NCBI RefSeq assembly: GCF_001696715.1
Contig: NZ_MBFM01000004.1
Span: 1-64,000, forward strand
Reading direction: 5' to 3'
From: Thauera phenolivorans
GTDB taxonomy: Bacteria > Pseudomonadota > Gammaproteobacteria > Burkholderiales > Rhodocyclaceae
DNA length: 64,000 nucleotides
This document shows positions 1 through 10,845 of the stretch, in pieces. The notes beneath the pieces are model-generated. The model saw only the letters and a program-made list of their open reading frames with translations. It was not told the origin of the DNA and did not search any database. The position numbers were made by a program, and so were the translations under genes. Numbering within the stretch: the stretch's first letter is position 1; each line of letters starts with the position of its first letter.

Positions 1-302
1 CGAAATACCCGCCGCAGCTCCGAGAAGCCCAGCGACTTCCACAGCTCGGTCAGCGCCCACACGTTACCGAGCGCGCGCGCGGACTCGAACGACACCGTGG
101 GCGCCGGCGGCTTGGCGCCCATCGGCGCGCGGCCGGTGATCTTCAGCAGGCCGTTGATGACCGCGTCGAGCGACCCATCGACCTGTTCGGCGCGGCCGAG
201 CGTGGCGACGGTGCGCTTCTTTACCCGTCCAGCCTCGTCGCGGTAGGACTCGACGAGTTGGACGTAGCGGCGACCTCCGGAGGTGGTGAGCTTGACGTGC
301 AT
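1..302 (-). CDS. IS1634-type transposase, N-terminal part (cut by window edge)
   Basis: The minus strand is open from an ATG at 302 to the window edge and gives 100 residues. The start (MHVKLTTSGGRRYVQLVESY) and the following KKRTVATLGR segment are the typical beginning of IS1634/IS4-type transposases, which carry a DDE catalytic domain further downstream. That domain lies outside the window, so activity cannot be judged. The gene points away from the IS66 remnant to its right. The element probably inserted into the IS66 tnpB gene, because tnpB sequence begins only about 175 bases upstream of this start. The family call rests on recognised N-terminal sequence only. Confidence 0.8.
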   Translation of the reverse strand, partial: MHVKLTTSGGRRYVQLVESYRDEAGRVKKRTVATLGRAEQVDGSLDAVINGLLKITGRAPMGAKPPAPTVSFESARALGNVWALTELWKSLGFSELRRVF

Positions 303-478
303 GATGCCGCCACTTTAACCACCTAAGAAGCGCCGTCAAGCTTGAGGGTGGCTGTTACAAACGTGCCACCACAGCGCTTTTGCGATCGCGGCCGTCAAAC
401 CCGCGCCGGCGCTGGAGGCACTTTCCGAAAAGGGGCGAAAATCGGGGTGAAGTGTCGAACCTCGGGGTCCAGGGCGGT
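303..478. other. Non-coding junction between two IS elements
   Basis: This stretch lies between the IS1634-type transposase start and the first recognisable tnpB codons. It should hold the terminal inverted repeat of the left IS and the insertion junction. I could not define the exact IS end from one copy. No convincing gene is present. Confidence 0.4.
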
Positions 479-568
479 GTCGCACTCACCCGGGCGCAGT
501 TCGACGCGCTGGTGCTCGGGCTGCCATGGCAGCGGCTGGGCGACGGCGGTGTGATCCGGACACTCTGA
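479..568 (+). pseudogene. IS66 tnpB (Orf2), C-terminal fragment
   Basis: The last 29 codons of a TnpB-like accessory protein are readable: VALTRAQFDALVLGLPWQ followed by a short tail and TGA. TnpB is needed with TnpC for IS66 transposition. Everything upstream, including tnpA and the left inverted repeat, is missing, probably because the neighbouring IS1634-type element inserted here or deleted it. No start codon with a ribosome binding site precedes the fragment, so it is dead as a gene. Confidence 0.75.
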
Positions 569-629
569 ACACGCGCTATCGGCGGATGCCCCGATGGTGG
601 CGGAGGCGTGCATCGGACATGATCGATCC

Positions 630-2144
630 ATGCCGCTGCCCGCCGACCTCGATCAACTGGATGCCGACGCCTTGCGTCGCCTGCTCATCGAGCAGGAGCG
701 CGAACTCGTGTGGCGTCAGACCAAGATCGAGCGGCTCACGCATGAGCTGGCGCTGCACAAGCGTCATCGCTTCGGCGTGAGGACCGAGCGCCTGTCCACC
801 GAGCAGGTGCAGCTCTTCGAGGAGACCGCCGAGGCCGATCTTGCGGCGATGAGCGAAGAGCTCGAGCAACTCCAGCCCAGTGTCGGCACGTCGACGCCCA
901 AGGGCCAGGCCCGACGCAAGCCGCTGCCGCCCGAGCTGCCGCGCACCGAGATCCGTCACGAACCCGACTCGACCACCTGCGCCTGCGGCTGCCAGATGCG
1001 CCGCATCGGCGAGGACGTCGCCGAGAAGCTCGACTACACCCCGGGCCGCTTCACCGTCGAGCGCCACATCCGGGGTAAGTGGGCGTGCGCGGCGTGCGAG
1101 ACCCTCGTGCAGGCGCCGGTACCGGCGTACATCATCGACAAGGGCATTCCCACCGCCGGCTTGCTCGCCCAGGTGCTGGTGGCCAAGTATCAGGACCATC
1201 TGCCGCTCTACCGGCAGGAAAGCATCTTCGGTCGGGCCGGGTTGGCGATCCCGCAGTCGACGTTGGCCCAGTGGGTGGGCCAGAGCGGCGTACACCTGCA
1301 GCCGCTAGTCGAGGCGCTCAAGGCCGACGTGCTGGCGCACCCCGTGCTGCACGCGGACGAGACCCCGGTGGCGATGCTCGATCCGGGTGCGGGCAAGACC
1401 CACCGCGCCTACCTGTGGTCCTACAGCGTCGGCGCGTTCGATCCGATCAAGGCGGTCGTCTACGACTTCGCCGACAGCCGCGCGGGCCGTCATGCCCAGG
1501 CGTTTCTGGGCGACTGGCGCGGCACGCTGATCTGCGACGACTACGCCGGCTACAAGGCGCTGATCGCCCTGGGGGTAACCGAAGCCGGCTGCATGGCGCA
1601 CGCGCGGCGCAAGTTCTTCGATCTCGCTGCCCAGGGCCAGAGCCAGATCGCCAGCGAGGCGCTCGAGGCCATTGCCCAGCTCTACGGTGTCGAACGCGAA
1701 GCGGCGGAACTCGACATCGACGCCCGGCAGCGCTTGCGGGAAGCGAAGGCCCGCCCCATTCTCGAACGCCTGCATGCGTGGCTGCTCGCGCGCCGCACCC
1801 AGGTTCCCAACGGCTCGGGCATCGCGCGCGCCATCGACTACAGCCTCAAGCGCTGGGCTGCGCTCACGTACTACGTGGGCGACGGTCGGGTACCCATCGA
1901 CAACAACTGGATCGAGAACCAGATCCGGCCGATTGCGCTCGGGCGCAAGAACTGGCTCTTCGCGGGCAGCCTGCGGGCGGGCCAGCGTGCCGCTGCGATC
2001 ATGAGCCTGATTCAGTCCGCGCGGCTCAATGGCCACGAGCCCTTTGCGTATCTTAAGGATGTGCTCGAACGGCTGCCGACGCAGCCCTACAGCAGGATTG
2101 GGGAGTTGCTGCCGCATCGCTGGCAGCCGGTCGCCTGCGCCTGA
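630..2144 (+). CDS. tnpC: IS66-family transposase TnpC
   Basis: This 504-residue protein is the DDE transposase of IS66 elements. Residues about 15-45 form the N-terminal leucine-rich helical segment. A cysteine cluster at about 117-156 (CACGC and CAAC) is the IS66 zinc-binding domain. The catalytic acidic residues are visible in HADETP (D243), ICDDYAGY (D303/D304) and NNWIENQIRP (E429). The length is normal for the family. I chose the ATG at 630 because TnpC proteins typically begin with MPLPADLDQLDAD-like sequence; a start 36 bases upstream is possible. The reading frame is intact, but its partner genes are lost. Confidence 0.93.
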   Translation: MPLPADLDQLDADALRRLLIEQERELVWRQTKIERLTHELALHKRHRFGVRTERLSTEQVQLFEETAEADLAAMSEELEQLQPSVGTSTPKGQARRKPLPPELPRTEIRHEPDSTTCACGCQMRRIGEDVAEKLDYTPGRFTVERHIRGKWACAACETLVQAPVPAYIIDKGIPTAGLLAQVLVAKYQDHLPLYRQESIFGRAGLAIPQSTLAQWVGQSGVHLQPLVEALKADVLAHPVLHADETPVAMLDPGAGKTHRAYLWSYSVGAFDPIKAVVYDFADSRAGRHAQAFLGDWRGTLICDDYAGYKALIALGVTEAGCMAHARRKFFDLAAQGQSQIASEALEAIAQLYGVEREAAELDIDARQRLREAKARPILERLHAWLLARRTQVPNGSGIARAIDYSLKRWAALTYYVGDGRVPIDNNWIENQIRPIALGRKNWLFAGSLRAGQRAAAIMSLIQSARLNGHEPFAYLKDVLERLPTQPYSRIGELLPHRWQPVACA

Positions 2145-2156
2145 GCGAAACGGCAA

Positions 2157-2178
2157 GACGGGTTCGCCGGGTGCTTAC
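2157..2178. repeat. IS66 right terminal inverted repeat
   Basis: The sequence read inward on the minus strand begins GTAAGCACCCGGCGAACCCG, which matches the usual GTAAGCG-type termini of IS66 elements. It starts 13 bases after the tnpC stop codon. The matching left repeat is not in the window. Confidence 0.7.
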
Positions 2179-2229
2179 GGTACGGCTGCTTCCGCAGTCT
2201 TCGTCCTGAAGCGATTCGTAGACGGCCGA

Positions 2230-2260
2230 CGCCCGATCCATTGATGAGATGGATCGGGCG
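2230..2260 (-). terminator. rRNA operon terminator hairpin
   Basis: A perfect 11-bp stem (CGCCCGATCCA / TGGATCGGGCG) with a 9-base loop lies 18 bases downstream of the 5S rRNA 3' end on the minus strand. There is no strong T-run, but the position and stability fit the end of the rRNA transcript. Confidence 0.75.
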
Positions 2261-2278
2261 CGGGAGGGATGGGGTTAG

Positions 2279-2391
2279 TCTGACGATGACCTACTTTCGC
2301 GAGGGCAATCCTGACTATCATCGGCGCGCACCTGTTTCACGGTCCTGTTCGGGATGGGAAGGCGTGGTACCGGGTGGCTATGGTCGTCAGA
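2279..2391 (-). rRNA. rrf: 5S ribosomal RNA
   Basis: Read on the minus strand, it begins TCTGACGACCATAGCC and ends CATCGTCAGA, with the internal CCCGAACAGGACCGTGAAAC-type core. The two ends pair as helix I. It is the last gene of the 16S-tRNA-tRNA-23S-5S operon. The ends are estimated from helix I pairing. Confidence 0.96.
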
Positions 2392-2494
2392 CTTTGACTT
2401 GTCCGCCAGGGGGGGGGTTTTCCCCGTGGCGCAAATTGGGAAGGAGGTGTTGTTGCGTTGTTGTGTGATTGTTCAGGCGAGTGTTGCCTGTATA

Positions 2495-5395
<2,901 letters not shown>

Positions 5396-5540
5396 TTAGA
5401 CCCTCTCATCGAAGGCCCAGCCTATAGGCTAACTCGCTTGTGTGGTGACCTTCGTCGCTGACAAGCACGAAAGCCACCGATGCAATCACACAACATGCAG
5501 CGCACACCGGCTCGATGCACGCTACACACCTTCTTCCAAT

Positions 5541-5552
5541 TTGTTAAAGAGC
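5541..5552 (-). promoter_or_regulatory. boxA antitermination site before 23S
   Basis: On the minus strand this reads GCTCTTTAACAA, identical to the classic bacterial boxA. It lies in the tRNA-Ala to 23S spacer, where NusB/S10-dependent antitermination signals occur in other rRNA operons. Confidence 0.8.
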
Positions 5553-5586
5553 CTACTGCCGAAACACCGCTTCACGCAGCGTCCCA

Positions 5587-5630
5587 AGAAGTAAGCCATG
5601 CCGACCCAACGATCGGCAGGGCTTACTTCT
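5587..5630 (-). promoter_or_regulatory. Long hairpin in the tRNA-Ala to 23S spacer (boxB-like position)
   Basis: An inverted repeat of 11 bp, one mismatch and 6 bp (AGAAGTAAGCC-a-TGCCGA pairing with TCGGCA-g-GGCTTACTTCT) encloses an 8-base loop. In the direction of transcription it comes 34 bases before boxA. This is the place of a boxB stem, or it may be a processing stem for the precursor RNA. The function is inferred from position. Confidence 0.65.
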
Positions 5631-5676
5631 CGCACCTCGAGCACCCCACACGCGCCGCCACACACACGACACGCAC

Positions 5677-5752
5677 TGGTGGAGCTGGTCGGGATCGAAC
5701 CGACGACCTACGGCTTGCAAAGCCGCCGCTCTCCCAGCTGAGCTACAGCCCC
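5677..5752 (-). tRNA. tRNA-Ala (TGC)
   Basis: The minus strand folds as a 76-nt cloverleaf. The acceptor strands are GGGGCTG and CAGCTCC, the TΨC loop is GGTTCGATC, and the encoded end is ACCA. The anticodon loop CTTTGCAAG gives TGC for alanine. It sits in the usual Ile-Ala pair of the 16S-23S spacer. Confidence 0.97.
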
Positions 5753-5781
5753 CCGTGTCTTGCGTCGAACAACCAATCCCT

Positions 5782-5858
5782 TGGTGGGTCTGGTTGGGTT
5801 CGAACCAACGACCCCCGCCTTATCAAGACGGTGCTCTAACCAGCTGAGCTACAGACCC
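5782..5858 (-). tRNA. tRNA-Ile (GAT)
   Basis: This 77-nt cloverleaf on the minus strand has acceptor strands GGGTCTG and CAGACCC, anticodon loop CTTGATAAG (GAT, isoleucine) and an encoded CCA. It is the first of the two spacer tRNAs after 16S. Confidence 0.97.
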
Positions 5859-5932
5859 GCTACACCTCGAGGCCTATGGGCCTGAACAACCGATAAGTTG
5901 TGGATACTTGATCACCGCGGCTTCTTCTCTTG

Positions 5933-7471
<1,539 letters not shown>

Positions 7472-7593
7472 AATCCAGCAAAGTACTCAAAATACTGACT
7501 TACAGTATGAGCACTCGATCCTTGCGAAACAAAACTGCACAAACGCAGCTTCACCGCAGCAACCAAGCACCCACACTTATCGGTTGTTCATCT

Positions 7594-7605
7594 TTTTAAA
7601 GAACC
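7594..7605 (-). promoter_or_regulatory. boxA-like site in the rRNA leader
   Basis: The minus strand reads GGTTCTTTAAAA about 120 bases upstream of the 16S 5' end. It is a close variant of boxA (GCTCTTTAACAA), consistent with rRNA antitermination. Confidence 0.55.
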
Positions 7606-7633
7606 GCCGCAACCCGTGCAGCGAAGAAGCGAG

Positions 7634-7662
7634 ATTATGAGCAGATCAAACCACCCCGTCAA
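7634..7662 (-). promoter_or_regulatory. rRNA promoter P2
   Basis: On the minus strand a -35 box TTGACG (7662-7657) and a -10 box CATAAT (7639-7634) are separated by 17 bases. It lies between P1 and the leader boxA, matching the tandem promoter layout of rRNA operons. Confidence 0.75.
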
Positions 7663-7776
7663 GCCCCAACCGGTAAATTCTTCAGCGCAACCGCCAAAGC
7701 CCCACCGACAGAACCAACCCCCTTCCACCCCCCCCGCACCGCAGATAAATCACCGCAGCGACGAAAGAAGCTGCGC

Positions 7777-7804
7777 ATTATAGACACGGGAAAACGCACG
7801 TCAA
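7777..7804 (-). promoter_or_regulatory. rRNA promoter P1
   Basis: On the minus strand a -35 box TTGACG (7804-7799) and a perfect -10 box TATAAT (7782-7777) are separated by 16 bases. A T/A-rich stretch upstream (about 7812-7830) could act as an UP element. A G/C-rich discriminator (GCGC) follows the -10, as in stringently controlled rRNA promoters. Confidence 0.85.
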
Positions 7805-7878
7805 GCGTCCGATCCATGAAAGTGCAAAAAGCGCGGGCGCGCGCCATTCCCTACCCTGAATGGAATTCAGCCTCGACG

Positions 7879-9258
7879 CTACAGAACGCGATAGCTGCGC
7901 AAATCGAAGTCATAGCCCCGACTCACGCCTGCCAGCGGAAGTAACCGGGCGGAACCGTGTTCGCCCTTCGCGAACAGTGTCTTCTCACCGATCGTCAAGC
8001 CTGGTGGCAAGGCGAGTCGGACGGAGTGGCCGGGCTGGATGGGATCGCAGGCAATCACGTCGAGCGCAAGGTCCGCACACTCGACGCTGAGCAAGACGGG
8101 CTCCAGGCAGAGCGTCTCGATGCCGACCGAAACACGTCCGGTGCCATAGCGCACGCGGCGCGCGACGCCGATCTGCCATTCGCCTCCGTCGAGCGCACGC
8201 ACGCCCACCAGTTCCCCGTTGTCGGGAACCGGTCGGCTCGGCTCGAAGGGAATCGACGCTCCGAGCCCGGTTCGACTGAGATCGGTCACCCGCCAGGTTG
8301 CCGGCGCCGTTGCCGCTCGCGACGACAGGGCCGCACGCGTACCGGAGAACCCGCAGATCACCGCAAGATCCCCGTCCAATGCATAGCGGCGCGCGCGCCG
8401 CTTGGGCGGGTCGACGCACAGGCACGCCTTCAGCCTACGCACCGCGGCGATCGCCGATTCACGATCGAGCCCCTCGAGCCTCCGCGGCGTGCGCCCAAGA
8501 CTCAGCAGCAGCGCGAGCTCGTCGAAGAACTCGGAGGCCAGGCCGGGACGAAAACTCCAGCCCCGACGGTCGGCAATCGGCGACAAGCGCCGCTGCGGGA
8601 CGCAGACATCCGGTGGATCGACGAAGTAGTGAATGCCGACAGGCGCATCGCGACCAAGCGCCAGGAACGGCAGAGCGGCACCGATCGCCTCACAACTCGC
8701 GAGCGCCTCGGAAAAGGGCAGCTGATCGATATCTGCGGCAAACAGGGCGACCGCACGCAGGAACTCGCGTGAAACATTGGGAAGATCCCCCGCCACGTCA
8801 CCAGCGGCCACCTCGTCCGCTGCTCGAAAAAGCGAGCCCAGGCGAATCCAGGCCAGCGAGGGCGGATCGTGCCGATCACAAAGACTCCACTGCACCTGGG
8901 ATGCCATCACGCTCGCAGCGCGAAGCCGCAACGTCTCGGTGCCCACCGATGTTTCGTCGCCCAGCAAGGTCCAGTAGGCGTCGCCTAGCGCCGCGAAGAC
9001 GTCGCGCACCGTTGCCAGCCACGCCGGCCTGCGGAACTCCCCCCCCGCGCCCACCTTGTAAGAGATCGCGAGGGAATGGGTCGCATCGCGCACGCTTTCG
9101 TCATGGCCCGTCACGAGCTCCACGTCGGCAGAGGACAGCCCGGCATGAAGCATTGCGCGAAGCGACGCACTCACCGCGCGAAGGCTGCGAACGACGTCGT
9201 CCTCGTCGAAAGGCGTTGGCGCCGAATTGACACTCGGGGACTTGACAGCGTTTTCCAC
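7879..9258 (-). CDS. PilZ-domain protein with long N-terminal region
   Basis: The protein has 459 residues and starts at GTG with a good GGAGG six bases upstream. A PilZ signature is visible in the C-terminal third: an arginine-rich RxxxR segment (RRARR, residues 287-291) and DLSRTG (326-331), which fits the D/NxSxxG motif. PilZ domains bind cyclic di-GMP. Residues 1-280 are helical and I recognise no domain there. No signal peptide or membrane segment is seen, so it should be cytoplasmic. It is convergent with nothing and ends just upstream of the rRNA promoters. The link to motility, polysaccharide or another c-di-GMP output cannot be told from the sequence. Confidence 0.75.
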   Translation of the reverse strand: MENAVKSPSVNSAPTPFDEDDVVRSLRAVSASLRAMLHAGLSSADVELVTGHDESVRDATHSLAISYKVGAGGEFRRPAWLATVRDVFAALGDAYWTLLGDETSVGTETLRLRAASVMASQVQWSLCDRHDPPSLAWIRLGSLFRAADEVAAGDVAGDLPNVSREFLRAVALFAADIDQLPFSEALASCEAIGAALPFLALGRDAPVGIHYFVDPPDVCVPQRRLSPIADRRGWSFRPGLASEFFDELALLLSLGRTPRRLEGLDRESAIAAVRRLKACLCVDPPKRRARRYALDGDLAVICGFSGTRAALSSRAATAPATWRVTDLSRTGLGASIPFEPSRPVPDNGELVGVRALDGGEWQIGVARRVRYGTGRVSVGIETLCLEPVLLSVECADLALDVIACDPIQPGHSVRLALPPGLTIGEKTLFAKGEHGSARLLPLAGVSRGYDFDLRSYRVL

Positions 9259-9488
9259 GACTGCCTCCGATCAAAAAGGCTGCGCCTCCCTGCCACAGCG
9301 CACGGAAGATGGCGACTCAGAAATGTGCTGAAACAAATCGACGATAGCACAAAGCCATGAAGCCAAGTGAGCGTCGACCGCGAAAGAAGGGGACCTCACG
9401 GCAGACCGCGACGTTCCGAAGCCTGCCCCGGCAGGCAGCACAGCCAACCAGGATGTAATAACATCCTCTGTTTTCGACGGAAGTGCAG
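9259..9488. promoter_or_regulatory. Divergent intergenic region with two small hairpins before thyA
   Basis: The region separates the PilZ gene from thyA and must hold both promoters. Two perfect inverted repeats lie side by side: GCCTGC-CCCG-GCAGGC at 9421-9436 and AGGATGT-AATA-ACATCCT at 9450-9467. The second is followed by CTGTTTT, and the thyA ribosome binding site comes a few bases later. They may act as an operator or as a leader structure for thyA. Confidence 0.4.
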
Positions 9489-10283
9489 ATGAAGCAATAT
9501 CTCGATCTGATGCGTCACGTGCTCGAGCATGGCGACCGCAAGACCGATCGCACCGGCACCGGCACGCTCTCGGTCTTCGGCTGGCAGATGCGTTTTCCGC
9601 TGTCTGACGGCTTTCCGCTGCTGACCACGAAGAAGCTGCACACCCGCTCGATCATCCACGAACTGCTGTGGTTCCTGCAGGGCGACACGAACATCCGCTA
9701 TCTCAAGGATAACGGGGTCTCGATCTGGGACGAGTGGGCGGATGCCGACGGCGAGCTCGGCCCGGTCTACGGCAAGCAGTGGCGCCGTTGGGAAAGCGGC
9801 GACGGCGGCACGGTCGACCAGATCGCCCGCTTGGTGGCCGGACTGAAAGCGAATCCCGACTCGCGCCGGCACATCGTCACCGCCTGGAACCCGGGCGAGG
9901 TAGACCGCATGGCACTACCGCCATGCCATGCGTTGTTCCAGCTCTATGTCGCCAACGGGCGGCTCTCCTGCCAGCTCTACCAACGCAGCGCGGACATCTT
10001 TCTAGGCGTGCCTTTCAACATCGCTTCCTACGCACTGCTGACGCTGATGCTCGCGCAGGTCTGCGACTACGAGCCGGGCGAGTTCGTATGGACCGGCGGC
10101 GACTGCCATCTCTACCTCAACCACCTGCAACAGGCCGAGGCGCAGCTCGCGCGCGCGCCGCGCGCCTTGCCTACGATGCGGCTGAATCCGGCGGTGAAGG
10201 ACATCTTCGGCTTCCGCTTCGAGGATTTCGCCATCGACGGCTACGACCCCCACCCCCACATCAAGGCACCGGTAGCGGTATGA
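9489..10283 (+). CDS. thyA: Thymidylate synthase
   Basis: ThyA converts dUMP to dTMP using 5,10-methylene-tetrahydrofolate and releases dihydrofolate. The protein has 264 residues, the same length as the E. coli enzyme, and starts MKQYLDLM. The catalytic cysteine is visible in LPPCHALFQ (C146). The folate and nucleotide signatures [17 protein letters not shown] and CQLYQRSAD are present. I chose ATG at 9489 over a GTG two codons earlier because of the GGAAG five bases upstream and the match to family length. It overlaps folA by 3 bases, so the two enzymes of the dTMP cycle are translated together. Confidence 0.97.
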   Translation: MKQYLDLMRHVLEHGDRKTDRTGTGTLSVFGWQMRFPLSDGFPLLTTKKLHTRSIIHELLWFLQGDTNIRYLKDNGVSIWDEWADADGELGPVYGKQWRRWESGDGGTVDQIARLVAGLKANPDSRRHIVTAWNPGEVDRMALPPCHALFQLYVANGRLSCQLYQRSADIFLGVPFNIASYALLTLMLAQVCDYEPGEFVWTGGDCHLYLNHLQQAEAQLARAPRALPTMRLNPAVKDIFGFRFEDFAIDGYDPHPHIKAPVAV

Positions 10284-10777
10284 GCATCGACAACGAAATC
10301 GTCATCGTCGCTGCGGTCGCGCGCAATGGGGTGATCGGCCGGAACAACGCCCTGCCCTGGCGGCTCAAGGCCGACCTAGCGCACTTCAAGGCGCTGACGC
10401 TCGGCCACGCACTGCTGATGGGTCGCAAGACCTGGGAGTCGCTCGGGCGGCCGCTTCCCGGGCGGCGCAACCTGGTCGTCAGCCGCGACCCCGGCTATTC
10501 GGCGGCCGGCGCCGAAGTATTCACCAGCCCGGAGGCCGCATTGCGCGCGGCCCCCGGCGCGCGCGTCTTCGTCATCGGCGGCGCCGACCTCTACCGTCAG
10601 CTGATCGGGCAGGCCGACCGCCTGGTGATCACCGAAGTCTGGGCCGACGTAGAAGGCGATGCCCACTTCCCCGAGATCGATCCGCTGCGCTTCTGCGAGG
10701 ATCGGCGCGAACCGCACCTCGCCGACGAGCACAACGAGCACGATTTCGACTTCGTCGAGTATCGACGTCGGGACTGA
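10280..10777 (+). CDS. folA: Dihydrofolate reductase
   Basis: FolA reduces dihydrofolate, the by-product of ThyA, back to tetrahydrofolate with NADPH. The 165-residue protein shows the family motifs [21 protein letters not shown] with the active-site acid, GRKTWES and VIGGADLY. Its ATG overlaps the thyA stop (ATGA), so it is translationally coupled. A strong hairpin terminator follows within 20 bases. This is the normal chromosomal type of enzyme. Confidence 0.97.
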   Translation: MSIDNEIVIVAAVARNGVIGRNNALPWRLKADLAHFKALTLGHALLMGRKTWESLGRPLPGRRNLVVSRDPGYSAAGAEVFTSPEAALRAAPGARVFVIGGADLYRQLIGQADRLVITEVWADVEGDAHFPEIDPLRFCEDRREPHLADEHNEHDFDFVEYRRRD

Positions 10778-10792
10778 CTCGCGCCGCATGCG

Positions 10793-10830
10793 CAAAAAAC
10801 AGGGCCGCGCATAGCGGCCCTGTCTGTTTT
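10793..10830. terminator. Bidirectional terminator between folA and the decarboxylase gene
   Basis: A 10-bp stem (ACAGGGCCGC / GCGGCCCTGT, loop GCATA) has AAAAAA on its left and CTGTTTT on its right. It can therefore end both the plus-strand thyA-folA transcript and the converging minus-strand decarboxylase transcript. Confidence 0.9.
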
Positions 10831-10845
10831 CCGTTTCCGCCGGCC

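Larger units (their letters stand above)
479..2178 (+). mobile_element. Left-truncated IS66-family element
   Basis: It contains a tnpB fragment, an intact-looking tnpC and the right terminal repeat ending in GTGCTTAC. The left end is absent within the window. The right end lies only about 50 bases beyond the terminator of the rRNA operon. With one inverted repeat and no tnpA or complete tnpB it is unlikely to move by itself. Confidence 0.75.
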
